Below are positions 43,437 through 52,375 of a stretch of 64,000 bases of DNA, piece by piece; position 1 is the first letter of the stretch, and every line of letters starts with the position of its first letter. The translations under genes were made by a program, and so were the position numbers. The stretch comes from Zygaena filipendulae. Its lineage: Eukaryota > Arthropoda > Insecta > Lepidoptera > Zygaenidae. The stretch is taken from assembly GCA_907165275.2 (NCBI GenBank), contig OU015675.1, forward strand, positions 6,775,501 through 6,839,500, in the 5' to 3' direction. Under the pieces are notes generated by a model. The model made no database searches and was not told the origin of the DNA. It was given only the letters and a program-made list of their open reading frames with translations.

Positions 43437-46400
43437 CTAGAAAAGAAGACAAGAAAAGGTATTGTTATAGTAGTCAATCCGATTGAGTTCTGAGAACTTG
43501 CTGACGATTGTAAGTGATAAGTTGTTCGAAGATCCCGCGGGAATTCCAAGATAAAAGCACCCGATGTCCTTAATGTACCCCCTGCAATGTTTATGCAAAA
43601 TTTCATGGTGAGACATTCGCGTTGCTGAGACATTCGCATTTGATCTTAGAAACACTTAAAAAAGTACATACACTGAGGCGAACAAAAGGCAGTTCTGCTG
43701 TCTGGACCACCTCGCTGCCGAAGTGAGGTGCATTTATCGTTCCCCAACCAGCGCTTGTCAAGTTAACAGATGTTGCGATGGCTGAACTCGGTAGGCATAT
43801 TGGTCGTATAAATTCTGTGGGGAAAACCAGTAAATTTTTATGATTATAGGTACCCGTAGCTTTTTTAAAAAAAATCTATTGTACTGGTAACAGGGATGTG
43901 ACGATATTGTTGTTTAAGGGAGTGATATTACTTTTAAAAATATTTAGAATTTTACTTATGGTATGGTATCAAGGTCCATTTGAAAAAAGAAGTGGAATTT
44001 GCTATATTTGAAGCAAATACGATATACGATTCAATTATATAATTACGTGTTTTTTTTAATTAAAGCGCCATTTTTGTGAAAATTTTTTTATGTTTAACAT
44101 TTTGTCGATATTTAAACAATGTAATAAGGCAAACACACAGTTAAAAAACGTTCTATAACTCTCAATAAAGCATTCTGTGTCAATAACTTAATTTTGTGGG
44201 TTAATATGTTATTGCTTATCAGCGTCCAAATAACCCTATAATAAAATGCAAAATACATATAATAAATATATGATTATTTCACCAGCTATCGGTAGAGCCG
44301 TTGGGGCGTGAAAACGTAAGTAACCAACCAACCACTTTCAAAATAAAAGTAAGGATTAGTATAGATATTTATTCTTACATTCATAAAAACACCATTAAAG
44401 CTTTTATTGAACTTACAATGTAACTGTTTGTTCGGGTGGAGTCTTGCAACGCAATTTTGAAGGAGATATCTTTTTTACCATCCACTCACCTGTGTAGGGT
44501 GCTAATTGACTCATCTTGATTAAAGCGATATCGTGTCTTCTCAACTTATCGCTAGGATTGTAAAGGGGATGAACTAAAATAGACTCTATTGTAATGACAA
44601 CTGGGTCGTTGCAATCCTCTGTGCCACCTTCAGAAGTAACGCAGTCTTTGTCAGCATTTTCCATGTTGTATTTTCCAAGTAAGACAGTTTTCCTGCAAAT
44701 GTGGTATTTTTTATGTGGTAGGTAACTGTAATGTATATGTATATTTTGGGGCGTTATAATCACGTTCGTTGACGTAAACTACACAAAAAGAAAAAAGAGG
44801 TATTTTTTATAAATACTCGGTCAATTGGTCAAGCAAAATTAAAGGTAAACGTTCACCAACAACAAAGTTTCCCAAAAATTCACACAGGCAGATATTTTAA
44901 AAATTAAACGTCATATACTTTATAATATTAAATAAGAGATACAAATAGGTACTTGTATCAAAATTTCACTCGCGTTAATTTCGGAGTTGCCGCGGGAATT
45001 CCGGATTACAATATAGCCTTTGTTACTCAGGGATAATGTAGCTTTCTAATAGCGAAAGAATTTTTAAAATCAGTCCAGTGGTTTCTGAGTTAAATCGTGA
45101 CAAACAAACAAAATCTTTCCTCTTTATAATATTATTATTATATTATAGTAAAGGCTTCATTCCTGACGGGGGTCCCCAAGCACACACGTTTTTCTTTACA
45201 TTTGGATATGGAGGCCCAATAACATGTTCAGATCGATCGAGTCATGACTTACGGCTCGCCAATTTTCCGTACAGGTCCAAGCACACAATGAGCAGCTGTC
45301 AGAATGTACCGAGAACTGATCAACGCTCCAGAACAAAAATAACTGATCATTCCATTTTTTTCGTGACCAACAACCACCAACCATGGATTCTGGTCTATAC
45401 CGGCTGTAGAGTCTGTGAGTAAAAAAAACATTTTTTTTATATACATCTTCGAACTAAAAAGTTGTACCTATTTGCTAAAGTAAGATAAATGTGAATTTTT
45501 GCAGTTCGTTAGCTTATCTACATTTAATAATTAAATTATTAATTGTTATCGTTTTGTTTGGGAACTTCCCAAATAATTTGGTATCAAAGGTCAATGTTAA
45601 TTAATTATCTACCTATTTATATTGCTAGATGTAAAATTATGTACGATAAATAAAACTTTTTGCAATAAAACTGAAAACTACAAATTATATATTTACTTAT
45701 GCAAAAAAAGAAATTTCTAAAGTTAGCTAGAAGAAAATTAATGAAGTTTATATTTTGGAAGTAGATTTGTTATGTTTTTTGTTAAAAAATACAATATAAT
45801 ATTTTATGTAGTTTACGATTATGCTCTGTTACTCTATACATAAAATGTCGCACTCATAGTTTTTTAATGATTGCTTAATTTTAAGTAAAGATTTTAAAAG
45901 CAAAACTGCCGCACTCAGAGACGTTCATTAAATGCATTGAACTATTTTTATTTTAATTAGTGAATTTTCAATTAACAGTAATTGAATGAACGTCTCTAAG
46001 TGCGGCAGTTTTGTTTGTAAAATCTTTACTTAAAATTAATTAATCATTAAAATGACTCTGAGTTCGGCCGTTAATGTTTGTCTTACTAATATTACGTAAC
46101 TAGTTGTTCCCGAGGTTTCACTCACGTTAATTTCGGAGTTCCCGCGGGAATTCCGGCACAAAAAGTACCCTATGTCCTTCTCTGTACTCCTGACAATATG
46201 TGATGATCGGTTGAGCCGTTAAGGCGTGAAAGCGTTACAGACAAACAGACGGACAGAGTTACTTTCGGATTTATAATATTAGTAGAGATATAATTATTAA
46301 TGGACTCCTATAGATACTATAAGCAATAACATGTTAAACCCGCAAATTAAAACACTTTTGCTTATCTAAGTCCAAATATTCTTACCGAAATTCCTCGACC

Positions 46401-47052
46401 AAGCAATGTGGGTGTCGAGACCGCAACACTGACTTCGAGGATCTGGAGGGATCTCAGACGGTGGACAGTCATCGCTCGCTCTTGGAGTGGTCCTTTCTAT
46501 ATATTGTAATGGACAGCAAACCTACGATGATAATAATAATCCACATCACAACACACAGATCTACTCGATCCCACACTATAAGCTATAATAAGCTTGTGTC
46601 GTGGAAACCAAGCAAACTGGGTTTTATACTACGTATCGCGGGCTTTTTTGTGGGAAGTTAAGTATGGTTTGAATGTCTCTGGAATCAATTAATAATAATA
46701 ATAATCTTTATTTCGGAATAAATATCCATAGTTTGTTATTAACAGTATCCTTAAAACCTAGAGTTAGTACAAATACAATAAAATAAAATTAATTTAAGTT
46801 GGCTCCTGGTTGCGAGCTAGTGGCATGCAGACGCATCCAGTGCCCCAGCAGAGGGGAGTCCCACTTGTTTGTTTGTTGTTGTAGAGGAGCTTACCGCAGT
46901 TATAAGAAAGTTCTTTTTGTTACAGCGAAGATCACGTATTAACCTATAGTTGACAGGTTCCCGTTTCAAAACTGCCTTTGTATAGCCGCATTGGTTCATA
47001 GGTACGCATTCTCCGGCTACGTCATTGACGCTGGAGCATATCTCGATTGGGT
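43035..47052 (-). CDS. Gene B: clip-domain serine protease, one clip domain, atypical activation site
   Basis: Six exons join in phase to 399 codons plus a stop (signal exon not found). Residues 1-56 form a clip domain (EIC, GEC, NQC, LRC, VCC). A linker follows with DDC and QCCG. The place of the usual R-IVGG reads SRNFDSTAGID, with no Ile/Val-Gly-Gly. The S1 domain has TAAHC (His139), RRHDIALIK (Asp205) and GEDSCVGDSGGP (Ser296), with Asp290 for Arg/Lys specificity. The usual PGVYT is PLVFT (Leu330 at pocket position 226). About 45 residues beyond the normal end include a hydrophobic stretch (SIVVVFACLLVDF). The DCVTSEGGTEDCNDPV region resembles prophenoloxidase-activating proteases of the CLIPB group. 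The triad is intact, but activity and specificity are uncertain. Confidence 0.85.
43528..43650 (+). mobile_element. CCGCGG retroposon tail in gene B intron 5
   Basis: gatcccgcgggaattccaag, acccgatgtccttaatgtac and gcaaaatttcatggtgag; partial copy. Confidence 0.6.
43672..43814 (-). CDS. Gene B exon 5
   Basis: Acceptor ccccacag, donor CTCAGT-gtatgt. Codes [15 protein letters not shown], then SAGWGTINAPHFGSEV and ELPFVRLS. 143 bases, phase-compatible with its neighbours. Confidence 0.88.
43815..44489. other. Gene B intron 4
   Basis: Contains a reverse copy (44085-44235) of the dispersed repeat at 3351-3525 and a retroposon-tail end near 44280-44360. No coding region. Confidence 0.5.
44490..44692 (-). 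CDS. Gene B exon 4: catalytic aspartate
   Basis: Acceptor catttgcag, donor acag-gtgagt. Codes KTVLLGKYNMENADKDC, then EDCNDPVV, HPLYNPSDKLRRHDIALI and LAPYT. The extra Cys pair is typical for CLIPB proteases. Confidence 0.88.
44950..45140 (+). mobile_element. CCGCGG retroposon tail in gene B intron 3
   Basis: tttcactcgcgttaatttcg, cgcgggaattccggatta, tttgttactcagggataatg and aatctttcctctttataata. The same subfamily occurs inside the DIRS element at 55085-55255. Confidence 0.65.
45253..45412 (-). CDS. Gene B exon 3: catalytic histidine
   Basis: Acceptor tttactcacag, donor gagcc-gtaagt. Codes DSTAGIDQNPWLVVVG, then FCSGALISSRYILTAAHCV. The exon starts in the middle of the expected IVGG position and reads D-S there. 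Confidence 0.88.
45846..46070. mobile_element. Harbinger-related foldback MITE, copy 3 (diverged)
   Basis: Left end tgtcgcactcatag and right end atgactctgagttcggccg, then TTA on the right. The inside is palindromic (aaaactgccgcactcagaga with tctctaagtgcggcagtttt). An older relative of the copies at 9756 and 39535. Confidence 0.75.
46100..46290 (+). mobile_element. CCGCGG retroposon tail, full copy
   Basis: actagttgttcccgaggttt to ttataatattagtagagata with all blocks and acagacaaacagac. Confidence 0.75.
46386..46521 (-). CDS. Gene B exon 2: end of clip domain, linker, activation junction
   Basis: Acceptor tcatcgtag, donor tttcg-gtaaga. Codes VCCPLQYIERTTPRASDDC, then QCCGLDTHIAWSRNF. QCCG matches HCCG of gene A, so the two genes share this exon; the cleavage residue is probably the Arg of SRN. 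Confidence 0.85.
46527..46638 (-). mobile_element. SINE 3' fragment
   Basis: tccacatcacaacacacagat, actcgatcccacactataag and gcttgtgtcgtggaaaccaa in reverse; head missing. Directly upstream of gene B exon 2 in intron 1. Confidence 0.7.
46895..47052 (-). CDS. Gene B first visible exon: clip domain
   Basis: Acceptor cttttttag, donor actgcg-gtaagc. Codes PIEICSSVNDVAGEC, PMNQCGYTK and DLRCNKKNFLITA. It enters with a split codon, so an upstream exon is expected; none is recognised between here and gene C. Confidence 0.85.
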
Positions 47053-48357
47053 CTAAAAAAGAAAAAAAGCTTTGCGAGAAAGTAAAATATTCGAACAACG
47101 GGTTTCCTCTCTTAAACAACCAATATTGAGATGTTTGTTTTTTGAGAGACAATAATAAAATAGTAAAAATCTAGTTCACCATACATTATCTACCTACTAC
47201 ACGATCCCACACTAAGCTATATGCTTGTGTCGTAGTAACCAAGCAACCGTACTATGCATTATAACTCATTATAAACTTTGTGTCTAAAATTACATAGTTT
47301 ATAGTCTAAACATAAAACACATCGCTCAAAGCATACTAGGATACTAGTTCCGAAGACCCGTCTTGAATGACATTTTACAGTTTCCGAGCTAGTCTCGAAA
47401 TTCTTGCGGGTGAAATAGAAGAAGAAGAAGAAAAGAAGGAGCGAGGCGACGGTATAGGTAGTCTTTAATAAAAAAAGTTTATCATTCAATCGATTAGGTG
47501 ACAAAAGGCTACACGGGTGTAAATAAGTAGGGGAACTGGTAAAAGAGAAATATATAATACTAGTTGTGCCCCGCGGTTTCACCCGTGTTTTTTTTTCAGA
47601 GTTCCCGCGGGAATTCCGGGATAAAAAGTATCTTATGTGTTAATCTGATGTATAAGCTATATCATTGTAAAGTTTCATTTAAATCCATCCAGTAGTTTTT
47701 GCGTGAAAGAGTAACAAACAAACATCCATCCATCCATAGATACTTACAAACTTTCGCGTTTATAATATTAAGTAGGATTCACAAGAAGGATCATCTCGAT
47801 CCTTCAACACTCACCCGAGTTAAAGCTAGCCAAGACGTACACTGTGGTCAAGTAAAAGTCCAATACTTGTATGATAAAAACTAAATTAATTTTATTGGCC
47901 CACATAATTTTTACACAATTTCCTTAAGATTTTTAATAATTATGCCATTTCAGAACGATTAATTAATATTACAAGTAGGTGTAAATGTGTGATTTAAGTA
48001 AGTAATCACTTTTTTAAAATCAAAATTAAGTATTAATAATGGATAATGTGCAATAGCGGTTCACTTAATTCCGTTTCACCATAATATAACAATAGATTGA
48101 ATATGATATACCTATACCACAAAATTACATTACCTATACTATAAGATTATTAAATTTTAATAACAAAATATTGTGCACCGATACAAAAAACCCAGTACTT
48201 ATCACTTCACAGTCATGAACTAACTACACGATAACTACTGTAACTACATACGTAGTAATACATACATTTGTTACCATATACGGTTCTTTGTTCTCACATA
48301 ATTAATAGCAATGTGATTTATATACTACTTGTAGGTATGAATAATTAAAGTAATTTT
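47053..48357. other. Upstream of gene B: repeats, no gene seen
   Basis: A SINE 3' fragment (47191-47255), a full retroposon tail (47561-47780, actagttgtgccccgcgg to taatattaagtaggatt), then AT-rich DNA. I find no leader exon for gene B. Confidence 0.5.
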
Positions 48358-48440
48358 AAACTGCGTGCTACTGGAAAGTTTGTTGACGTCAAAAAGAGCC
48401 ATATTATGGGGCCAACTTTGAATAAATTATTCGACTTTGA
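48358..48440 (+). repeat. Dispersed repeat fragment with GACGTCAAAAAG
   Basis: gcgtgctactggaaagtttg and gttgacgtcaaaaagagcc, a shortened relative of 2476-2630. Confidence 0.5.
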
Positions 48441-48483
48441 CTTAATATACATATACCTATATATTATATACCTATATATTTTA

Positions 48484-49545
48484 TAATTGTGGGTAGTTCA
48501 AGAACTGTTGCAAGAACTGTTGCGCAGGTTATAATTGTGGGTAGTTCAAGAACTGTTGCAAGGATTGATTGGTCTACTATGCCACCGGTGGTTCTCGATG
48601 GCATTAAAATACCATACAGTGATACAGTTAAAAATCTAGGGATAATCTTTGACAAATGTTTGTCGTGGAAACCACAAATAGAGGCCGTAAGCCGTAAGAT
48701 GTTTGCATCTGCAGGTGCCTTAAGAAGACTCCGCAACTTTTTGCCGACGGACACTAAGGTGGCGCTTGCCCAGTCTCTCCTCCTCCCTACTCTCGACTAC
48801 GCTGACGCTTGCTATCTCGATCTTACCGAAGACCAGCTAAACAAACTTGAGCGACTTCAAAATTTCTCTATTAGGTTCATATTTGGTCTCCGCAAATATG
48901 ACCATGGGGGCTAAGATGCGCAAGACGACAAAATTTTATCGAGCCATTTTATCGATTCTCGTCGACAAAGCCATACAATATGTCGACGAGAATCGATAAA
49001 ATGGCTCGATAAAATTTTGTCGTCTTGCGCATCTTAGCCCGGCCATGTCTCTGAATTTCGTGATAAGCTCAAATGGTTTCCAATCCGCCGTCGCCGGAAT
49101 ATGCATATCCTGTCTCTACTCTATAATATCTTGTTCAATCCCTCAACCCCTTTATACCTAAAACAGCGCTTTGAATTTATATATAATATATGTAATATGT
49201 ATGTATGTGTATATGTATATGTATATATATATATAGCCTTTGTATTTATCGTACTGTCTATGTAATATTATATTTAGGTATGTTTTTATGTATATATATG
49301 TATATGTGTAGTATATGGGTAGGTACTTATATATTGTTAATGTGTTTATGCTGAGTATTATTATATATTATAACACCGCCTTCCTTCTAGATTATAATTT
49401 TCCCTATGCACCCTATGGTTGTCTGGAAGAGATCGCTCTGAGCGATAAGACCGCCGATTGTTCCACCTTGTAGTAAAATTGTTTTTGTAATTGTTTATTT
49501 TTAAGTGGTGTTCAATAAAGAGTTTATTATTATTATTATTATTAT
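48484..49545 (+). mobile_element. Truncated LINE (jockey/CR1-like), split by a palindromic MITE
   Basis: Bases 48489-48906 code GSSRTVARIDWSTMPP, VKNLGIIFDKCLSW, LRRLRNFLPTDTKVALAQ, LDYADACYLDLTE and FIFGLRKYDH, the C-terminal part of a LINE reverse transcriptase. After an insert the frame resumes near 49045 as SEF, then the KW(F)PIRRRRN-type region with changes. The tail (tctggaagagatcgctctga, gttcaataaagagtttatta, then ATT repeats) is a LINE 3' end. A 46-bp unit with gggtagttcaagaactgttg is directly repeated at the left edge. Dead element. Confidence 0.8.
48907..49042. mobile_element. Near-perfect palindromic MITE inside the LINE reading frame
   Basis: 136 bp, arms about 60 bp (left gggctaagatgcgcaagacg, right cgtcttgcgcatcttagccc) around a short centre. 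CCATG flanks both sides (48902-48906 and 49043-49047). Removing the insert and one CCATG restores the LINE codons for H-V-S-E, so it is a true insertion with a 5-bp target duplication. A relative lies at 40150-40385. Confidence 0.88.
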
Positions 49546-49590
49546 TATATTATATACCTATATATTATGTCGTCGCCACATCTAATAATG

Positions 49591-49913
49591 GGGATGTGGA
49601 CTACTTTTGAAAATCAAAATTCTAATTAGTCCGTCAGTTAGAAAATAAAAAAAAACAATAGACACGTATTTTTTTGCTTTTTTAAATAAATTAAAATATA
49701 CAGAGATAAAGCGCATTAAAGTTTAGGGTGAGGGGCTCGTGACGTCACTAACCGCTAAAACCGCCATACAAACTGTCAGAATAGTGACGTCACGCGGAAT
49801 TTCAACTCAATGTGTCGCCGTTATTTTTTGATTACCTAAAAAAGGAAAAATACGTGTCCAATATTTTTTAATAATCTACAAGACGGACTAAAAAATAAAA
49901 ATTAGTCAACATT
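49591..49913 (-). mobile_element. MITE, TGACGTCA family, copy 8
   Basis: gggatgtggactactttt to attagtcaacat, with both tgacgtcac palindromes. The catgccc end is replaced by attgactaattaaaat, which leads into the next element. Confidence 0.75.
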
Positions 49914-49937
49914 GACTAATTAAAATTTCATCATTGT

Positions 49938-50583
49938 CTTTGAGCCTGTCCAGATGAGGTGTTTTACGCGCAAGTCGAGTGTCCGTCGCGTTGCAAGCGT
50001 TTTATGCGCGAGAGCAATGCCACGGTAAAAGTAAGTAAGCAGTATTATAACTCGGCCGTTTCCTTGAAATAAATGCCTACAGCCGCGCGATACGTAAACA
50101 TGCGATAGGGCTGCCCGCCTCCAGCATTTTAATTATATTTGCCTACTTGGAGTTTCCATTTAGTTTTGTGATTGTAAATATACTTTTTTTTATCTTAAAA
50201 AATAAAATACTTTGTGAATTGAATAGGAAGTGTTCAATAAAAATGCGTGTTGTTTTTTTATTGGTAGATTTAAGCACAATATATCCGACTCATCATATTA
50301 AATATGTACTTGAACTTATTTTTAGTGAAAAAATCGCGCGGTTATTGTTAAAAAAACAAAACACCGTCCGTTCGTCACTCCGGTCACGCGGCACAGTCGC
50401 GACTGTCTGCATCCGGAGCGCACGCATAGATCGAGGCGCGTAGGTATAGCTCGCGCTTCGTCCATTTGTATGAAGTTGGAATACTGCTTACTTATGTTTA
50501 CCGTGTCTATGTGTCTCAAGTATCTCGGCAAAACGCGCGTTCTCGACTCGCGCGTAAAACGCCTCATCTGGACAGGTTCTTTG
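49938..50583. mobile_element. TIR element, CCTGTCCAGATGAGG ends
   Basis: Inverted ends of about 33 bp: cctgtccagatgaggtgttt at the left and aaaacgcctcatctggacagg at the right, 646 bp in total. The inside has short open frames without a recognised domain. One isolated end lies at 52591-52625, again next to a TGACGTCA MITE. Confidence 0.7.
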
Positions 50584-51132
50584 ATACATCGCCAGCCGCT
50601 ACCGCAGCACGCTCGCTACGCTCGCTCGGCTCGCGCGACTTGGTCACCAGTACAAACCTAACCAAGAATGTTCGAAGTGCACTACGCGCTGCCTAAAGTC
50701 ATAATCATAAAGTGACTTATGACTAGACATTGCTTGTGGTCAGTTCATGATGTGTCATGTGACCGACCATTTCACGAAATGTCACCATATTTTCATGAAA
50801 TGGCCACTGGAAAATATATCATAGAAATTCCATTTGTAAGACCTTAAGCGGCGGTAAAAAACTTCTTCGTTAACGGATCGGAGTTTTTATCCATAACCAG
50901 CAGGCATATAACATACATCATAACATCAATTAGTACATGTACTAAAAGAATAGGTAAAGGGTGATTCACGTTGCACCGTGACGCGACCGGGCCGGGCCCC
51001 GGACTAGACCCGAACGGGACACGGTCAAACATTTATACTCTATAGTACCTATAGGTACTTTTTGTTTTAATGTCGGTGGGTATTGACTACTTTTCTCCGG
51101 CTCCGGCTCGGCCAGGCCACGTCACGTTGAAA
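50584..51132. other. No gene; GC-rich repeat piece then unrecognised DNA
   Basis: 50585-50635 repeats the cgctcgctacgctcgct motif of 25490-25560. Near 50990 a GC-rich run (gaccgggccgggccccggac) occurs. No coding region. Confidence 0.4.
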
Positions 51133-52108
51133 AACTAGTGGATATAAAGAAAAGTCGACACTCGGCTTAAAAAATATTGTATTGGGCAGGTATTCTATGG
51201 ATTTACAGCCAAATATTTAAAAGAAGGAGGAGCATTATATTTTTTTAAACAATATTTCTGCAACATGTATAAAAACAATTATACAAAAAAGTTGGGTTTA
51301 AACCGATAGGGTTAGGAAATTTTGGAAAATATATTTATGACTAAATAGTAAAGTATTTGTTTGACATAGGTATAAATTATTTTACAATAGATGTCACTAG
51401 ATAAATAATATATATTTAATAAGGATATTATATCTACGCGCCTCCTATACAAAGTGTTACGCAAAGGTGTAGTCATATTATTGAAGATTGTGATCTGGCA
51501 ATCTTATACAATAATTTGACCCTGACATTATCTAGTTCAAAAACCTTACTTTAAAATTTCATAATAATATTAAAAATATTTATATCGACCACTTTCGCAA
51601 CAAAATAAATATGCCACATAACTGGGTAGGTCAAAAACTGGTTACAGGTGACGAGTGCAAGATTGTTTGATGCAATTTATCACCGTTGGGGGTGCAGAGA
51701 CAAATTAGTAACAGCAAATCTAGCGAAGTTTATTTTTTTTATGTCATAGGGTGCAACCTGATGGTAAGTGATTACCGTAGACATCTGTAACACCAGAAGG
51801 CATGCAGGTGCGTTGCCGACCTGCAATGGGGATGGGAACTGGCTTTCAATTGGGGCTGCCGGAACACACCGTTAGGTGCTTGGCGACAGATTTGCACCTT
51901 GAAGGTGGTAGCCAGCCAGCCGGTAGCTAGTCATGGTACGGTTCAGTTACTAGTGTCAGATCATTGCAGACGATAACGTGAACACGTTCGTCAAAATATA
52001 TGACTACACCTTTCTGTAACAGCCTGTATTAAATATATATGAGACCTGTCACATCAAAGTTGGTATTTCAACACCACCTCGTTTCTATGACCGATGGGTC
52101 TAACAGCA
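51133..52108. other. 3' flank of gene C, homologous to the 3' flank of gene A
   Basis: ctagtggatataaagaaaag and tcgacactcggctt match 33285-33320; gcgcctcctatac matches 34323. A SINE-like second-family fragment lies at 51735-51945. At 52045-52108 the 3' untranslated text ttcaacacc-cctcgtttctat matches gene A at 34748-34772. Confidence 0.6.
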
Positions 52109-52375
52109 CTAGTGGTTATCATCAAGAATAACATCGTATATCCACTCAATGTAATCGTACACCTTCGTGTACACTCCCGGGGCAGACGTGGCACCGCACG
52201 GCACCTGTCCGAAACTGACCAGGCCGACCACTTCGTATTTATTCCCAATTAAATTCATAAGTGGACCGCCAGAGTCACCGGAGCACGAATCTTCACCGAC
52301 AATCCCGCCGGCACACATTTGAGTGCTGGCCAGTTCTATACCGCTGTTTGTGTGGATATAGCGTTCCTGACATAC
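52109..52375 (-). CDS. Gene C last exon: catalytic serine
   Basis: Acceptor tattag before GTATGTCAGG. Codes [46 protein letters not shown] and ends ILDDNH. 89 codons with the stop. Most differences from gene A cluster at the two ends. Confidence 0.9.
   Translation of the reverse strand, partial: VCQERYIHTNSGIELASTQMCAGGIVGEDSCSGDSGGPLMNLIGNKYEVVGLVSFGQVPCGATSAPGVYTKVYDYIEWIYDVILDDNH

Larger units (their letters stand above)
45413..46385. other. Gene B intron 2
   Basis: AT-rich, with a Harbinger-type MITE (45846-46070), a retroposon tail (46100-46290) and part of a dispersed repeat (46312-46378). Confidence 0.55.

Noticed and set aside
43355..43655. Extra minus frames beside gene B exon 6
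   Set aside because: They cross the intron and a retroposon tail, and the correct exon is fixed by the acceptor at 43436.
47259..47582. Minus frame of 107 codons
   Set aside because: Its start is the head of a retroposon tail, and the rest has poly-Phe from an AAG-rich run. A repeat shadow.
50147..50696. Several overlapping frames, some Arg/Ser-rich
   Set aside because: They sit inside a TIR element with GC-rich ends, conflict with each other and match no domain.
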